Origin: Sedimenticola selenatireducens DSM 17993
GTDB taxonomy: Bacteria > Pseudomonadota > Gammaproteobacteria > Chromatiales > Chromatiaceae
Reading direction: 5' to 3'
DNA: 64,000 nt
Assembly: GCF_000428045.1 (NCBI RefSeq)
Contig: NZ_ATZE01000010.1
Location: 26,071 to 90,070, forward strand
Made by a program: the position numbers and the translations under genes. The notes beneath the pieces were generated by a model that saw only the letters and a program-made list of their open reading frames with translations, was not told where the DNA came from and searched no databases. Position 1 is the first letter of the stretch. Each line of letters begins with the position of its first letter. Shown here one piece after another: positions 38,492-48,014 of this stretch.

Positions 38492-39466
38492 CTACGGCAA
38501 CAACACCGTCGCGCCGGTGGTTTTCCGCGCCTCCAGGTCACGGTGCGCCTGCGCCACATCGGCCAGCGGGTAGGTCTGACCGATTCTGACCTTGACCGCC
38601 CCGGACTGCACCGCATCGAACAGGTCACCGGCACACTGATCCAGCAGTTCGCGACTGCGGATATAGGTGGCCAGGGTCGGCCGCTGAATATAGAGCGAGC
38701 CTTTCTGTGCCAGCAATCCGATATTGAAATCGCTGATCGGGCCGGAGGCATTGCCGAAGCTAACCAGGGTGCCGGTGGGGCGCAGTGAATCGAGGGAAGC
38801 CGTCAGTGTCGCCTTACCGATTGAGTCATAGACGGCCGCCACACCCGCGCCACCGGTAATGTCCCGCACCCGGGCGGCCACGTCCTCATCTTTATAGAGG
38901 ATGGTGTGATGGCAACCGTGCTCCTGCGCCAAGCGGGCTTTCTCCGGACTACCGACACAGCCGATCACCGTGACACCCAGATGATTGGCCCACTGACTGA
39001 GCAGCGTACCAACACCACCCGCCGCCGCCATTACCAGAATGGTGTCGCCGGCCTGCACCGGGTAGGAGCTCTTGAGCAGATAGCGCGCTGTCATCCCCTG
39101 CAGCATCATGGCCGCGGCGGTCTGGTCCTCAATGCCATCTGGCAGTTTAACCAGCTTGTCGACACTTATCGTTCGTTCGTTGCAGTAAGCGCCCAGGTCC
39201 ATGGCGTAGGCCACTCGGTCACCGGTGGAAAATCCTTCGACATTCGGCCCGACCGCCTCAATGACACCGGCCGCCTCCATACCCAGGGTCTGGGGAAAAG
39301 CACCCAGCGGATAGAGCCCGGTGCGCTGATAGACATCAATAAAATTCAGGCCAATGGCGCTGTGCCGGAGCCTGACTTCCCCCGCCGCCGGACCACCAGC
39401 CGTCACGGTCTCCAGGGTCAGGACCTCCGGCCCGCCATATTGATGGATACGTATTGCGCTGTTCAC
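38492..39466 (-). CDS. NADPH:quinone oxidoreductase (zeta-crystallin/Qor type)
   Basis: A 324-residue medium-chain dehydrogenase/reductase without the structural zinc, like Qor. It reduces quinones with NADPH. The start MNSAIRIHQYGGPEVL is the family signature, GVNFID-like GLNFIDVYQRTGLYP lies near 34-48, and the NADPH-binding motif AAAGGVGTLLSQWA is near 148-161. It starts at a GTG with GGAGGAG five bases upstream. It stands alone on its strand. Confidence 0.93.
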   Translation of the reverse strand: MNSAIRIHQYGGPEVLTLETVTAGGPAAGEVRLRHSAIGLNFIDVYQRTGLYPLGAFPQTLGMEAAGVIEAVGPNVEGFSTGDRVAYAMDLGAYCNERTISVDKLVKLPDGIEDQTAAAMMLQGMTARYLLKSSYPVQAGDTILVMAAAGGVGTLLSQWANHLGVTVIGCVGSPEKARLAQEHGCHHTILYKDEDVAARVRDITGGAGVAAVYDSIGKATLTASLDSLRPTGTLVSFGNASGPISDFNIGLLAQKGSLYIQRPTLATYIRSRELLDQCAGDLFDAVQSGAVKVRIGQTYPLADVAQAHRDLEARKTTGATVLLP

Positions 39467-39593
39467 GGGCTCTCCTCCGGCTTGACTGGATATCTGTCAT
39501 ACAAGTGTAACGGCATTGAACCGGTATACCAGCAAAAACTGATATCCCCGCCAGAGAGAGCGGAATGGAACGGTAATGGCCCCGAACTTCAGG

Positions 39594-40322
39594 CTATTTC
39601 AGGGTGGAAATAATCTCTGCCTCAACCGCGTCGAGATCCTTGTGCCGGACATCTTTCCCTTTCACCAGAAAGACTACATAGCGACTGATGTTTTTGGCAT
39701 GTCCTCCAATACGCTCAAGCGCACGCAATCCCAGCACCACATCCACCATATGTCCGACACTGCGGGAGTCCTCCATGATAAAGGTGGAGAGACGACGCAG
39801 TGCGGAGCGGAAATCATCCGACACAATACTGTCGCGCCGGATCACGTCCATCGCCCGATTCAGATCCAGATCGTCAAAGGCATTGACCGAATCCTCAACC
39901 ATCCGGTTGACGAAATCGGCCATTTTGTTCAGATCATCCAGCAGATGGCGATTGGGTGGAATAACATCCCCATCATAAAAACGAATGGTCAGACGCGCCA
40001 ATCGCCGTGCCTGATCACCTATCCGCTCCAGGTCACCGACTATCTTTGCCACGGTCATAATCTCTCGCAGATCACGCGCCACCGGTTGACGCTTGGCTAT
40101 CAGGCGGATAATCTCCTCGTCCGCCTTGATATCCAGCGCGTCGATCTCCCGATCACTGACAATCACGGCCCGGGCCAATTCGACATCCTCATCCTCCAGC
40201 GACCGGGCCGCTTCCCTTACCTGTCTACAGGCCAGGTCCTTAATCTGGATCACCAGCTGATGAAGGTGATTCAGGTCCTTGTTGTAGCTGCTGACGATAT
40301 GGCCGTCGGTCATCTCATTCAT
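39594..40322 (-). CDS. phoU: Phosphate transport regulator PhoU
   Basis: PhoU links the Pst transporter to PhoR, holding the Pho regulon off when phosphate is ample. The 242 residues form two PhoU helical repeats with the metal-binding acidic motifs (DREIDALDIKADEEIIRL near 69-86, and a second set around 125-160). It begins three bases after the pstB stop, the usual last position of the pst operon. Confidence 0.96.
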   Translation of the reverse strand: MNEMTDGHIVSSYNKDLNHLHQLVIQIKDLACRQVREAARSLEDEDVELARAVIVSDREIDALDIKADEEIIRLIAKRQPVARDLREIMTVAKIVGDLERIGDQARRLARLTIRFYDGDVIPPNRHLLDDLNKMADFVNRMVEDSVNAFDDLDLNRAMDVIRRDSIVSDDFRSALRRLSTFIMEDSRSVGHMVDVVLGLRALERIGGHAKNISRYVVFLVKGKDVRHKDLDAVEAEIISTLK

Positions 40323-40325
40323 ACC

Positions 40326-41231
40326 TTATCCGAACCTTCCGGTGATGTAGTCCTCCGTCAGGCGATGACGGGGATTGGTGAAAATATCATCCGTCTTTCC
40401 CACTTCGACCAACTCGCCGAGATGGAAGTAGGCGGTGCGCTGGGAGACCCGTGCCGCCTGCTGCATGGAGTGGGTAACAATGGCGATGGTGTACTGTTCA
40501 CGCAGCTCATCAATCAGCTCTTCGACCCGGGCGGTGGCGATCGGATCGAGCGCGGAACAGGGTTCATCCATCAGAATCACTTCGGGGGCAACCGCAATGG
40601 TGCGCGCGATACAGAGGCGCTGCTGCTGGCCACCCGAGAGACCGGTACCCACCTCATCCAGGCGATCCTTTACCTCGTCCCACAGGCCGGCCTTCAACAG
40701 CGACTGCTCGACAATCTCATCCAGCTCGCTTTTGCTGCCGGTCAGACCGTGAATGCGCGGACCGTAGGCCACGTTGTCATAGATCGATTTGGGAAACGGA
40801 TTGGGCTTTTGAAACACCATGCCCACCTGGGCGCGCAGCGGCACCACATCCAGGCCACTGTCATAGATATCCTGATCATCCAGGCGGATCTCACCCTCTA
40901 CCCGGCAGATATCGATCGTGTCGTTCATCCGGTTCAGGCAGCGCAGAAAGGTGGACTTGCCGCAGCCGGACGGACCGATCATGGCGATCACTTCGTTTTT
41001 GCCGATATCCAGGCTGACGTTGTTGATCGCCAGCTTGTCACCGTAATAGACATTGACATGGCGGGCGGTCATGCGCGGGTCGATGGCGGTGATATCACCC
41101 ACCGTGCCATTGATCGCCCGTGAGTCATCCGCGACCGGGCTGAAGCCCGCGGCAATGACGCCCGCCGGTGCGGTGACCGTACCCATGGAGTCTGGCGTTA
41201 CACTTAACATTTCGTCGCTCCTGTTCTGCAT
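40326..41231 (-). CDS. pstB: Phosphate ABC transporter ATP-binding protein PstB
   Basis: ATPase of the high-affinity phosphate importer. The 301 residues include an N-terminal extension of about 45 residues not found in E. coli PstB. Walker A is GPSGCGKST near 86-94, with the PstB-specific LRCLNRMND following; the signature [13 protein letters not shown] lies near 198-210 and Walker [12 protein letters not shown] near 217-227. The true start may be inside the extension (ATGs at 41210 and 41186). phoU follows after three bases. Confidence 0.96.
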   Translation of the reverse strand: MQNRSDEMLSVTPDSMGTVTAPAGVIAAGFSPVADDSRAINGTVGDITAIDPRMTARHVNVYYGDKLAINNVSLDIGKNEVIAMIGPSGCGKSTFLRCLNRMNDTIDICRVEGEIRLDDQDIYDSGLDVVPLRAQVGMVFQKPNPFPKSIYDNVAYGPRIHGLTGSKSELDEIVEQSLLKAGLWDEVKDRLDEVGTGLSGGQQQRLCIARTIAVAPEVILMDEPCSALDPIATARVEELIDELREQYTIAIVTHSMQQAARVSQRTAYFHLGELVEVGKTDDIFTNPRHRLTEDYITGRFG

Positions 41232-41282
41232 TCAGTTATCTACTCTGTTTTTTAACCGTCTTAACTTGTTCACTAAAATCAG

Positions 41283-42581
41283 TTACCAGCGACGCTCAAA
41301 CCGCTTGCGCAAGATAACCGCGATCACGTTCATCAGTATCAGGAAGCCCAGCAGCACCATGATGGCCGCCGAGGTCTTCTCCATGAAGGCCCGCTCCGGA
41401 CTGTCGGCCCAGAGAAAGATCTGTACCGGCAACACCGTGGAGGGATCGAGTGCACCGCCGGGAATATCCACGATGAAGGCGACCATGCCGATCATCAGCA
41501 GCGGCGCGGTCTCGCCCAGCGCCTGAGCCATACCGATGATGGTGCCCGTCAGCATGCCGGGCATGGCCAGCGGCAGCACATGGTGAAACACCGTCTGCAT
41601 GCGCGACGCACCGACACCCAGCGCGGCTTCACGTATTGACGGCGGCACCGACTTCAAAGCCGCCCGGCTGGCGATGATGATGGTCGGCAGAGTCATCAGG
41701 GTCAGCACCATGCCGCCCACCAGTGGCGCCGACCGGGGCAGCCCGAAAAAGTTGATGAAGACCGCCAACCCCAGCAGACCAAACACGATGGAGGGCACCG
41801 CCGCCAGGTTGTTGATATTGACCTCCACCAGGTCGGTCCAGCGGTTGCGCGGGGCGAACTCCTCCAGATAGACCGCCGCCGCCACTCCGATCGGGAATGA
41901 CAACAGCAAGGTGACAATCAGGGTATAGAGTGAGCCCATCACGGCACCACCAATGCCGGCCAGTTCCGGCTCGCGTGAGTCGCCACCGGTAAGGAAGGTC
42001 AGATTGAACTGTTTTTCTATCGCCCCGGTCGATTCCAGCTGTTCGACCCAAGCCACCACGCGATTATCGAGACGCCTCTCCGACTCCGGCAGTCGGCGAT
42101 CGATATATCCCTTCACCAGCATGTCGATATCATCATCCACCGGCAGCCAGAGCTGCTCGCGGGTACCGATCAGGCCGGGATCCGCCATGACCCGCCGGCG
42201 CAACTCCAGAAAGGCTCCACTGCTGAGCATGCCATAGAGTTCGCGCTTCTCCCCGCGCCCCTGCACGGCAGGGAAAAGCGCCCGCAGCGAAGACTTGACC
42301 AGGGCGGCGTAATCTGCCGATGAGAGGGTCGCGGGATCGCGCGCCCCGGTTGGATCAATCACCTCCGCACGGTAGTCGATCTCCAGCAGAATACGGGTCT
42401 GCTGAAAAGCGCTGTAACCGTTGCCGATGATGTTCAGGAACATCAGACCGACAAACAGCAGGCCCAGCAAAACCGCGCCGAGACCAAACCGGCGGAAACG
42501 GCACTCCCGGTTATAGCGCTGCTTGAGAGTGGCATTGACCCGGTCAATGGTTCGCATCTGTTCAACTGCCGGCTTATTCAT
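41283..42581 (-). CDS. pstA: Phosphate ABC transporter permease PstA (long form)
   Basis: Inner-membrane permease of the Pst system. At 432 residues it is about 135 longer than E. coli PstA because of a periplasmic insertion (about 60-190, of the DUF3333 type) after the first helix. The permease core follows, with LEEFAPRNRW near 239 and the EAA-type loop IREAALGVGASRMQTVFHHVLP near 317, in two parts (REAALGVGAS and QTVFHHVLP). The start overlaps pstC by eight bases; pstB follows after 51 bases. Confidence 0.95.
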   Translation of the reverse strand: MNKPAVEQMRTIDRVNATLKQRYNRECRFRRFGLGAVLLGLLFVGLMFLNIIGNGYSAFQQTRILLEIDYRAEVIDPTGARDPATLSSADYAALVKSSLRALFPAVQGRGEKRELYGMLSSGAFLELRRRVMADPGLIGTREQLWLPVDDDIDMLVKGYIDRRLPESERRLDNRVVAWVEQLESTGAIEKQFNLTFLTGGDSREPELAGIGGAVMGSLYTLIVTLLLSFPIGVAAAVYLEEFAPRNRWTDLVEVNINNLAAVPSIVFGLLGLAVFINFFGLPRSAPLVGGMVLTLMTLPTIIIASRAALKSVPPSIREAALGVGASRMQTVFHHVLPLAMPGMLTGTIIGMAQALGETAPLLMIGMVAFIVDIPGGALDPSTVLPVQIFLWADSPERAFMEKTSAAIMVLLGFLILMNVIAVILRKRFERRW

Positions 42582-43962
42582 AGGCTTCCCGATACCTTCT
42601 CACCACATGCAGGGCGACCACGTTGAGAACCAGGGTGATCAGAAACAGCAGCAGACCCAGGGCGAATGCCGCCAGCGTCTTGGGACTGTCAAACTCCTGA
42701 TCCCCCACCAGCAGGGTGACGATCTGCACCGTTACCGTGGTCACGCTCTGCAACGGATTGGCCGTCAGATTAGCCGACAGACCCGCCGCCATTACCACGA
42801 TCATGGTCTCTCCGATGGCCCGGGAGACCGCCAGCAGAATGCCGCCGACAATACCCGGCAACGCGGCAGGCAGGATCACCTTGCGCACGGTTTCAGAATG
42901 GGTGGCACCAATTCCCAGGGAGGCGTCGCGCATGGTCTGGGGTACCGCATTAATCACATCATCGGACAGGGAAGAGATGAACGGAATAATCATAATCCCC
43001 ATCACCAAACCGGCCGCGAGGGCGCTCTCGGAAGAGACATCAAGCCCCAGCGGCGCGCCGTTGTTGCGGATGAATGGGGCCACGGTGAGTGCGGCAAAAA
43101 AGCCGTACACCACCGTCGGAATACCCGCCAGGATCTCCAGTAGCGGCTTGGCCCAGGCACGGAAATGCGCTCCGGCATATTCGGAAAGATAGATGGCGGA
43201 CATCAGTCCGATCGGTACCGCCACCAGCATGGCAATCAGGGCGATCAGCAAGGTACCGGCAAACAGCGGGATCACGCCAAAGGCACCCGAAGAGCCGACC
43301 TGATCCTCGCGGATGGCCATCTGCGGGCTCCACTCCAGGCCGAACAGAAACTCCGTGATGGGCACCGTCTCAAAGAACCGGATCGCCTCGAACAGTACCG
43401 ACAGTACAATACCCAACGTGGTGAAGATGGCGATGGTGGAGCAGCCCACCAGTAGCCACTTGACCACCGATTCCACCCGATTGCGCGCCCTGAATTTGGG
43501 TGTGATCAGGCGCCACCCCAGGGACAGGCCGGCCAGCGCCAGGCTCAGTACCACGACCACGGATGCGGCGTAACCCGTCTGCTGCAGGCGCTGATAATGC
43601 GCCGCCGCCTGCTCCATGGCCGGGTTCACCTCAGCGGAAACGATATTGCCCTGGGCAAGATTCTGGATATCGTTTATGACCAGGCCCAGCTGTGCCGGCG
43701 GCAATGCACGCTCCATTTCCGGCAGATCCGAGATCACCAGGTCCCGGATCACCCCGGGCTGCAGCGAAACCCATAGAAACAGCACCAGCAGCGCCGGCAG
43801 CCCGCACCAGAGCGCGGTGAAGAAACCGTAATAGGCAGGCAGTGAGTGAAGGGCGCGCACGCCACCGGAACCCGCAACCAGTCGCCGGGAGCGGCGCACG
43901 CCCAGCCAATAGGCGAGCACCATCAGGCCAAGCAATATCAAAATGAGTAGGGTGTTAGACAT
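42574..43962 (-). CDS. pstC: Phosphate ABC transporter permease PstC (long form)
   Basis: Second permease of the phosphate importer. The 462 residues include an N-terminal extension with two membrane helices (about 3-20, 50-70) and a soluble loop (about 75-125) before the permease core, longer than in E. coli (319). The EAA-type loop MRDASLGIGATHSETVRKV lies near 342-360. The gene follows pstS after 123 bases that contain possible hairpins and overlaps pstA by eight bases. Confidence 0.95.
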   Translation of the reverse strand: MSNTLLILILLGLMVLAYWLGVRRSRRLVAGSGGVRALHSLPAYYGFFTALWCGLPALLVLFLWVSLQPGVIRDLVISDLPEMERALPPAQLGLVINDIQNLAQGNIVSAEVNPAMEQAAAHYQRLQQTGYAASVVVVLSLALAGLSLGWRLITPKFRARNRVESVVKWLLVGCSTIAIFTTLGIVLSVLFEAIRFFETVPITEFLFGLEWSPQMAIREDQVGSSGAFGVIPLFAGTLLIALIAMLVAVPIGLMSAIYLSEYAGAHFRAWAKPLLEILAGIPTVVYGFFAALTVAPFIRNNGAPLGLDVSSESALAAGLVMGIMIIPFISSLSDDVINAVPQTMRDASLGIGATHSETVRKVILPAALPGIVGGILLAVSRAIGETMIVVMAAGLSANLTANPLQSVTTVTVQIVTLLVGDQEFDSPKTLAAFALGLLLFLITLVLNVVALHVVRRYREAYE

Positions 43963-43990
43963 AGTACTTCAGCAACAGCTACTTCCTGGC

Positions 43991-44076
43991 TTATGCACGA
44001 CAACACCCTCTGCCGATTCCCGGAAGAGGGCTTTGTCGCGACAGGCTATTCCCGACCGGAACAGCACTTTGCATAA
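43991..44076. other. Possible processing hairpins between pstS and pstC
   Basis: TTATGCA (43991-43997) pairs with TGCATAA (44070-44076) around an inner stem CCCTCT (44006-44011) with AGAGGG (44025-44030); the palindrome TGTCGCGACA lies between. In operons of this type a folded intergenic region often leaves more pstS than pstCAB message. The role here is inferred from position. Confidence 0.4.
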
Positions 44077-44085
44077 GAGATAAAT

Positions 44086-45135
44086 TTACTTGGCCAACCT
44101 GAGAATATTCAGCCCCTTGACATCGGCTGCAAACTGGCTGCGCTCCTGGTTAGGCATCGGGATCATGCCCTTGTCCACCAGGTAACCCTCTTCACCCCAG
44201 GCCTTGTCACTGGTGAACTCGGCCAGAAACTCCTGGATGCCCGGGATCTTGCCAACGTGCGCCTTCTTCACATAGAAGTAGAGCGGACGCGAGACCGGAT
44301 AGCTGCCATCGGCAATCGCTTCAAAGGTGGGTGCCACATTGTCGACAATGGAGCCCTGCACCTTGTCGGCGTTCTGGTCGAGGAAACTGAAACCAAAAAT
44401 ACCCAATGCCGCAGGGTTACTCTCCAGTTTCTGCACAATCAGGTTGTCATTCTCACCCGCCTCGATGAAGGCGCCATCTTCGCGGATGCTGTGACAGATC
44501 CCCTTGTACGTCTTCTTGTCCTGTTTCTTCATCGCCTTGATGAAGTCGAAGGTCTTGCAGCCGCCTTCCATGGCCAGTTCCACAAAGGCGTCACGGGTGC
44601 CGGAGGTGGGCGGCGGACCCAGCACCTCGATCGCGGTCGCCGGCAGACTGGCATTGACATCCTGCCAGGTCTTGTAGGGGTTATCGATCAGCTCGCCGCC
44701 ACCGTTGACATTCGGCACCTTCTTGGCCAACGCCAGAAACAGGTCACGACGGGTCAGGTTAAACTGCGGTGCGGACTTGGCATTGGCAATCACGATACCG
44801 TCATAGCCGATCTTTACTTCAACAATGTCATTTACGCCGTTGCTGGCGCAACGCTCAACCTCGGAACTTTTGATGCGACGTGACGCATTGGTAATATCCG
44901 GATGCTCAACACCCACTCCGGCACAGAACAACTTCAGGCCGCCGCCGGAACCGGTGGATTCGATCTTCGGGGTTTTGAACGCAGTGGTCTTGCCGAAGGT
45001 TTCGGCCACCACGGTGGCGAACGGGTAAACCGTGGAAGAACCGACCACGGAGATGTAGTCGCGCGAAGCGGCTTGAACGCTTGATGCGGCGGCAGCGGTC
45101 AGTGCGGCAGCCAGGATAAGACGATTGTTGATCAC
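44086..45135 (-). CDS. pstS: Periplasmic phosphate-binding protein PstS
   Basis: Captures phosphate in the periplasm for the PstCAB importer. The 349 residues have a signal peptide (about 1-22), the N-terminal YISVVGSSTVYPFA near 27-40 with the phosphate-binding Ser/Thr residues, STGSGGGLKLFCAG near 60-73 and PPPTSGTRDAF near 174-184. It is the PstS-like form seen with long PstA and PstC. It is first in the pstSCAB-phoU operon, with Pho boxes upstream. Confidence 0.96.
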   Translation of the reverse strand: MINNRLILAAALTAAAASSVQAASRDYISVVGSSTVYPFATVVAETFGKTTAFKTPKIESTGSGGGLKLFCAGVGVEHPDITNASRRIKSSEVERCASNGVNDIVEVKIGYDGIVIANAKSAPQFNLTRRDLFLALAKKVPNVNGGGELIDNPYKTWQDVNASLPATAIEVLGPPPTSGTRDAFVELAMEGGCKTFDFIKAMKKQDKKTYKGICHSIREDGAFIEAGENDNLIVQKLESNPAALGIFGFSFLDQNADKVQGSIVDNVAPTFEAIADGSYPVSRPLYFYVKKAHVGKIPGIQEFLAEFTSDKAWGEEGYLVDKGMIPMPNQERSQFAADVKGLNILRLAK

Positions 45136-45182
45136 TGAGACCTCCAGGTCATTGAGTAATTGCTATATTCAACCTGGAGAAA

Positions 45183-45238
45183 ATTATCGGGATGTTTTGT
45201 TACAGGAGTCTTGGTTTAGTGTTACAGATTCGTGACAG
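45183..45238 (-). promoter_or_regulatory. PhoB-dependent promoter of pstS (Pho boxes and -10)
   Basis: On the minus strand CTGTCAC-GAAT-CTGTAAC (45238-45221) matches the Pho box, two 7-base repeats with a 4-base spacer. A third CTGTAAC (45205-45199) stands in phase, 22 bases on. GATAAT (45188-45183) follows ten bases after it as the -10 element. This is the layout of a classical PhoB-activated promoter and lies 48 bases before the pstS ATG. Confidence 0.85.
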
Positions 45239-45321
45239 CGCACCGGACCGGCGGAAAGAGTGGTTGGCACGGATCGCTGTGTTAATCGGCGGGCATGGCC
45301 CGCCCTATGGAACCGCAAACT

Positions 45322-46620
45322 TCACGAAGCCACCCGGGCATGTGGAAAACAGCAGGTGAAGACGCTCCCGTTGCCCGGCTCACTCTCCACAACCAATTTC
45401 CCATCGTGCCGCGTCAGCACATGCTTGACGATCGCCAAACCGAGACCGGTACCGCCGCTCTCCCGGGAGCGGCCGACATCCACCCGGTAGAAGCGCTCGG
45501 TCAGCCGGGGAATGTGCTCCGGTGCAATCCCGATACCACTATCGGTCACGGAGAAACAGGGACCACTGCCCGACAGCCACCAGCGAATACGAATCTCCCC
45601 GCCCGCCGGGGTGTAGCGGACCGCGTTATAGACGAGATTGGCAAAGGCACTCTCCAGCTCGTGGCTGTTACCCACCAGACGCAACCGTTCATCCGCTTCC
45701 AAGCTGACTTGATGTCCGCTGTCGCCACTCAATTGGCGCGCCCCTTCCACGATTCCGCGTAACAGTGAGTAGACTCCAACTACCCCCTGCCCCTCATTAT
45801 TGCGCCGCGTCTCCAGGCGGGAGAGCAGCAGCAGATCGTCTACGATCCGCTGCATGCGCAGTGTCTGCACCTGCATCTGGCCGAGGATTCGCTTCCAGGG
45901 TCCCAGAAACGCCTCGCTGCTCTCCAGCATGGTCTCCACATAACCGTGCACCACGGTCAGGGGGGTACGTATCTCATGCGAGACGTTGGCCACGAAATCG
46001 CGCCGCACGATCTCCAGTTGATGCAAACGGGTAATGTCCCGCGCCTGAAGTAAGCGCTTACCTTTGCCATAAGGAACCACCCGCACCTCAAGACTGATAT
46101 TGGCATTCACCGGCGCCGGCATCTGCAGCGACCGGCCATAGTGGCCGGCATGCAGATAGTTCAGGAACACCGGATCAGAGATCAGATCATCAATCAGTGC
46201 GCCCTTGTCCCGCTTGCGATCGAGGCCGAGAAACTCCGCGGCCACACTGTTCCACCAGTCCAGCCGGCCCTCGTCATTCAGCACCAGCGTGGCATCCGGC
46301 AGCGCCCCGGTGGATTCAAGAAAGCCACTGAGCATGCGACTGAGCTTGCGCTTGCGTTTCCGCCCACGGCCGGAGAGTTCGTCCACCCGCTGCATGAGGG
46401 GGCGCCAGATACCGAACAGATGGGGGCGCGGATGACGTTTGGGTTTGCCGAGCCAGCGGGTGAAGCGGTAGAGCTGGTAGAGATGCCAACCAAGGTAGAG
46501 CGTCAGGCCGCCCCACAGGAGAGGGATCAGGTAGCCGGTGCCCAGACCAAGCAGAATCAGCGGCAGGGCGAAGAAACCGGTACCGACCAGTTCACTCCGC
46601 CACGCCTGCTCCAGGCTCAT
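45322..46620 (-). CDS. phoR: Phosphate regulon sensor kinase PhoR
   Basis: Histidine kinase that phosphorylates PhoB under phosphate limitation. The 432 residues have two N-terminal membrane helices (about 13-50) with almost no periplasmic loop, a PAS domain (about 100-195), the HisKA box with His 215 in [11 protein letters not shown], and the ATPase domain (about 320-425, [15 protein letters not shown] and [14 protein letters not shown]). The start overlaps the phoB stop (ATGA). pstS is next downstream. Confidence 0.96.
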   Translation of the reverse strand: MSLEQAWRSELVGTGFFALPLILLGLGTGYLIPLLWGGLTLYLGWHLYQLYRFTRWLGKPKRHPRPHLFGIWRPLMQRVDELSGRGRKRKRKLSRMLSGFLESTGALPDATLVLNDEGRLDWWNSVAAEFLGLDRKRDKGALIDDLISDPVFLNYLHAGHYGRSLQMPAPVNANISLEVRVVPYGKGKRLLQARDITRLHQLEIVRRDFVANVSHEIRTPLTVVHGYVETMLESSEAFLGPWKRILGQMQVQTLRMQRIVDDLLLLSRLETRRNNEGQGVVGVYSLLRGIVEGARQLSGDSGHQVSLEADERLRLVGNSHELESAFANLVYNAVRYTPAGGEIRIRWWLSGSGPCFSVTDSGIGIAPEHIPRLTERFYRVDVGRSRESGGTGLGLAIVKHVLTRHDGKLVVESEPGNGSVFTCCFPHARVAS

Positions 46621-47315
46621 CGAGCTGTAACCTGCTCCGAGAATCGATAGCCTGCGCCACGAACCGTCTGGATCAGACCATCCATGTCAAAGGGTTCGAG
46701 GGCCTGACGCAGGCGTCGGATGTGCACATCCACCGTGCGCTCTTCAATGTAAACATTGGTGCCCCACACCTTGTCCAGCAGACGGGAGCGGCTGTAGACC
46801 TTCTCCCGGTGGGTCATGAAAAAGTGCAGCAGCTTGAACTCGGTCGGACCCAGCTCGATCGGCCGGTCGCCCATGGTGACGCGATAGGAGACCGGATCAA
46901 GCCGCAGGTCACCTGCCTGAACCGCCTCCTCGGTGGCGTGGGGAGCAACCCGACGCAGGATCACCTTGATGCGCGCCGCCAGCTCCTTGGGCGAGAACGG
47001 CTTGGTGACATAATCCTCGGCACCGCACTCCAGCCCGCGTACCTTGTCATCCTCTTCGCCACGAGCGGTAAGCATGATAATCGGGATATCGCGCGTCACC
47101 GGGTCCTGCTTCAGTTCACGGGTATATTCCACCCCGCTGACCCCCGGCAACATCCAATCCATCAGGATCAGATCCGGTGGCGCATCGGCCATGCGCTCCT
47201 TCGCCTTGTCCACGCTCTCCGCGCCGATCACATCGTAACCGGACTGCTCAAGTACGAACTGGATCATGTCCCGTACTGCGGATTCATCTTCAACGACCAG
47301 GATCTTTGTCGCCAT
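46617..47315 (-). CDS. phoB: Phosphate regulon response regulator PhoB
   Basis: OmpR-type transcription activator of the Pho regulon. From the ATG at 47315 ([17 protein letters not shown]) it has 232 residues. The phosphoacceptor is Asp 53 in LMDWMLPG, and the winged-helix domain (about 130-228) ends with [15 protein letters not shown] and VRGAGYRFS, typical PhoB features. A GTG three codons upstream (47324) has a better-placed AGAAGG and could be the real start. phoR overlaps by four bases. Confidence 0.97.
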   Translation of the reverse strand: MATKILVVEDESAVRDMIQFVLEQSGYDVIGAESVDKAKERMADAPPDLILMDWMLPGVSGVEYTRELKQDPVTRDIPIIMLTARGEEDDKVRGLECGAEDYVTKPFSPKELAARIKVILRRVAPHATEEAVQAGDLRLDPVSYRVTMGDRPIELGPTEFKLLHFFMTHREKVYSRSRLLDKVWGTNVYIEERTVDVHIRRLRQALEPFDMDGLIQTVRGAGYRFSEQVTAR

Positions 47316-47365
47316 ACGCGTCACTCTGCCTTCTCTGATTGCCAACCGCGGGTTGTGTGAAGCGA

Positions 47366-47401
47366 ATATTACACCGTCACAACATTACAGTTTGATGACA
47401 A
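47366..47401 (-). promoter_or_regulatory. PhoB-dependent promoter of phoBR
   Basis: On the minus strand TTGTCAT-CAAA-CTGTAAT (47401-47384) is a Pho box, and TAATAT (47371-47366) follows twelve bases later as a -10 element. It sits just upstream of phoB, so the regulator probably activates its own operon, as in other gammaproteobacteria. Confidence 0.75.
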
Positions 47402-47449
47402 CCCGGCAGGCAGATTCGGCTGGATCAAGACAATACAGGCAGTGAGTAG

Positions 47450-47782
47450 TTACCAACTGAACAGTACCCACTGGGGAATGGAGATTTTCCCCGGGCGCGC
47501 CTCTTCACGCACATCCAGCACGCCATCGCCGTTATTGTCCAGCAGATAGTAGGCCGGGCCGGCGATCGGGGTGATCTTCACCATATAGAGCCGGCCGTTG
47601 ATACGGTACTCCTCGGTAGTGCCCTTCTCGCTCTCGATAATGGTCACCTCCGGCTCCAGCACCTCGCCGCTCTCCACCTTGGGCGGCAGATCCGGAGGCT
47701 CGGGCTGTGCGGCGGACTCCTGCGCCAGGAGCATGTGTGGCGCCACCAGCAGAAGCAGCGTGGCCAGTAATGTTTTTTTCAT
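47450..47782 (-). CDS. DUF2782 family exported protein
   Basis: A 110-residue protein with a signal peptide (about 1-20), a Pro/Glu-rich linker (about 22-50) and a conserved C-terminal domain containing YRINGRLYMVKITPIAG and YYLLDNNGDGVLD, ending KISIPQWVLFSW. This fits the DUF2782 family of small gammaproteobacterial envelope proteins. No function is established. The acidic loop DNNGDGVLD resembles a calcium-binding loop, but this is only a likeness. It stands alone between phoB and the LOG-family gene. Confidence 0.8.
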   Translation of the reverse strand: MKKTLLATLLLLVAPHMLLAQESAAQPEPPDLPPKVESGEVLEPEVTIIESEKGTTEEYRINGRLYMVKITPIAGPAYYLLDNNGDGVLDVREEARPGKISIPQWVLFSW

Positions 47783-48014
47783 CTTCTTCTCGTTTCCTTT
47801 TTCCGGGCTACCTGATCATATTAGGTATCAGACAACGCCCATGGTTTCTGAGACAGGGGTTCAAACACCAACCATTAACATCCGCTCAAACCCGGCAAAA
47901 GGATAGGCGGCAGCCGTTAATATGACGTTACCCTAATGGTAATTTTAGCGGCCCTGGGTGTTTTTTCTGAACCGCGCCCGGACCTGACGGGTAAACGCCG
48001 GAAGCGGAATCATA

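Noticed and set aside
45260..45280. TGGCACGGATCGCTG as a sigma-54 promoter
   Set aside because: The second block does not match TTGC at the needed spacing, and the region lies just upstream of a well-formed Pho promoter.
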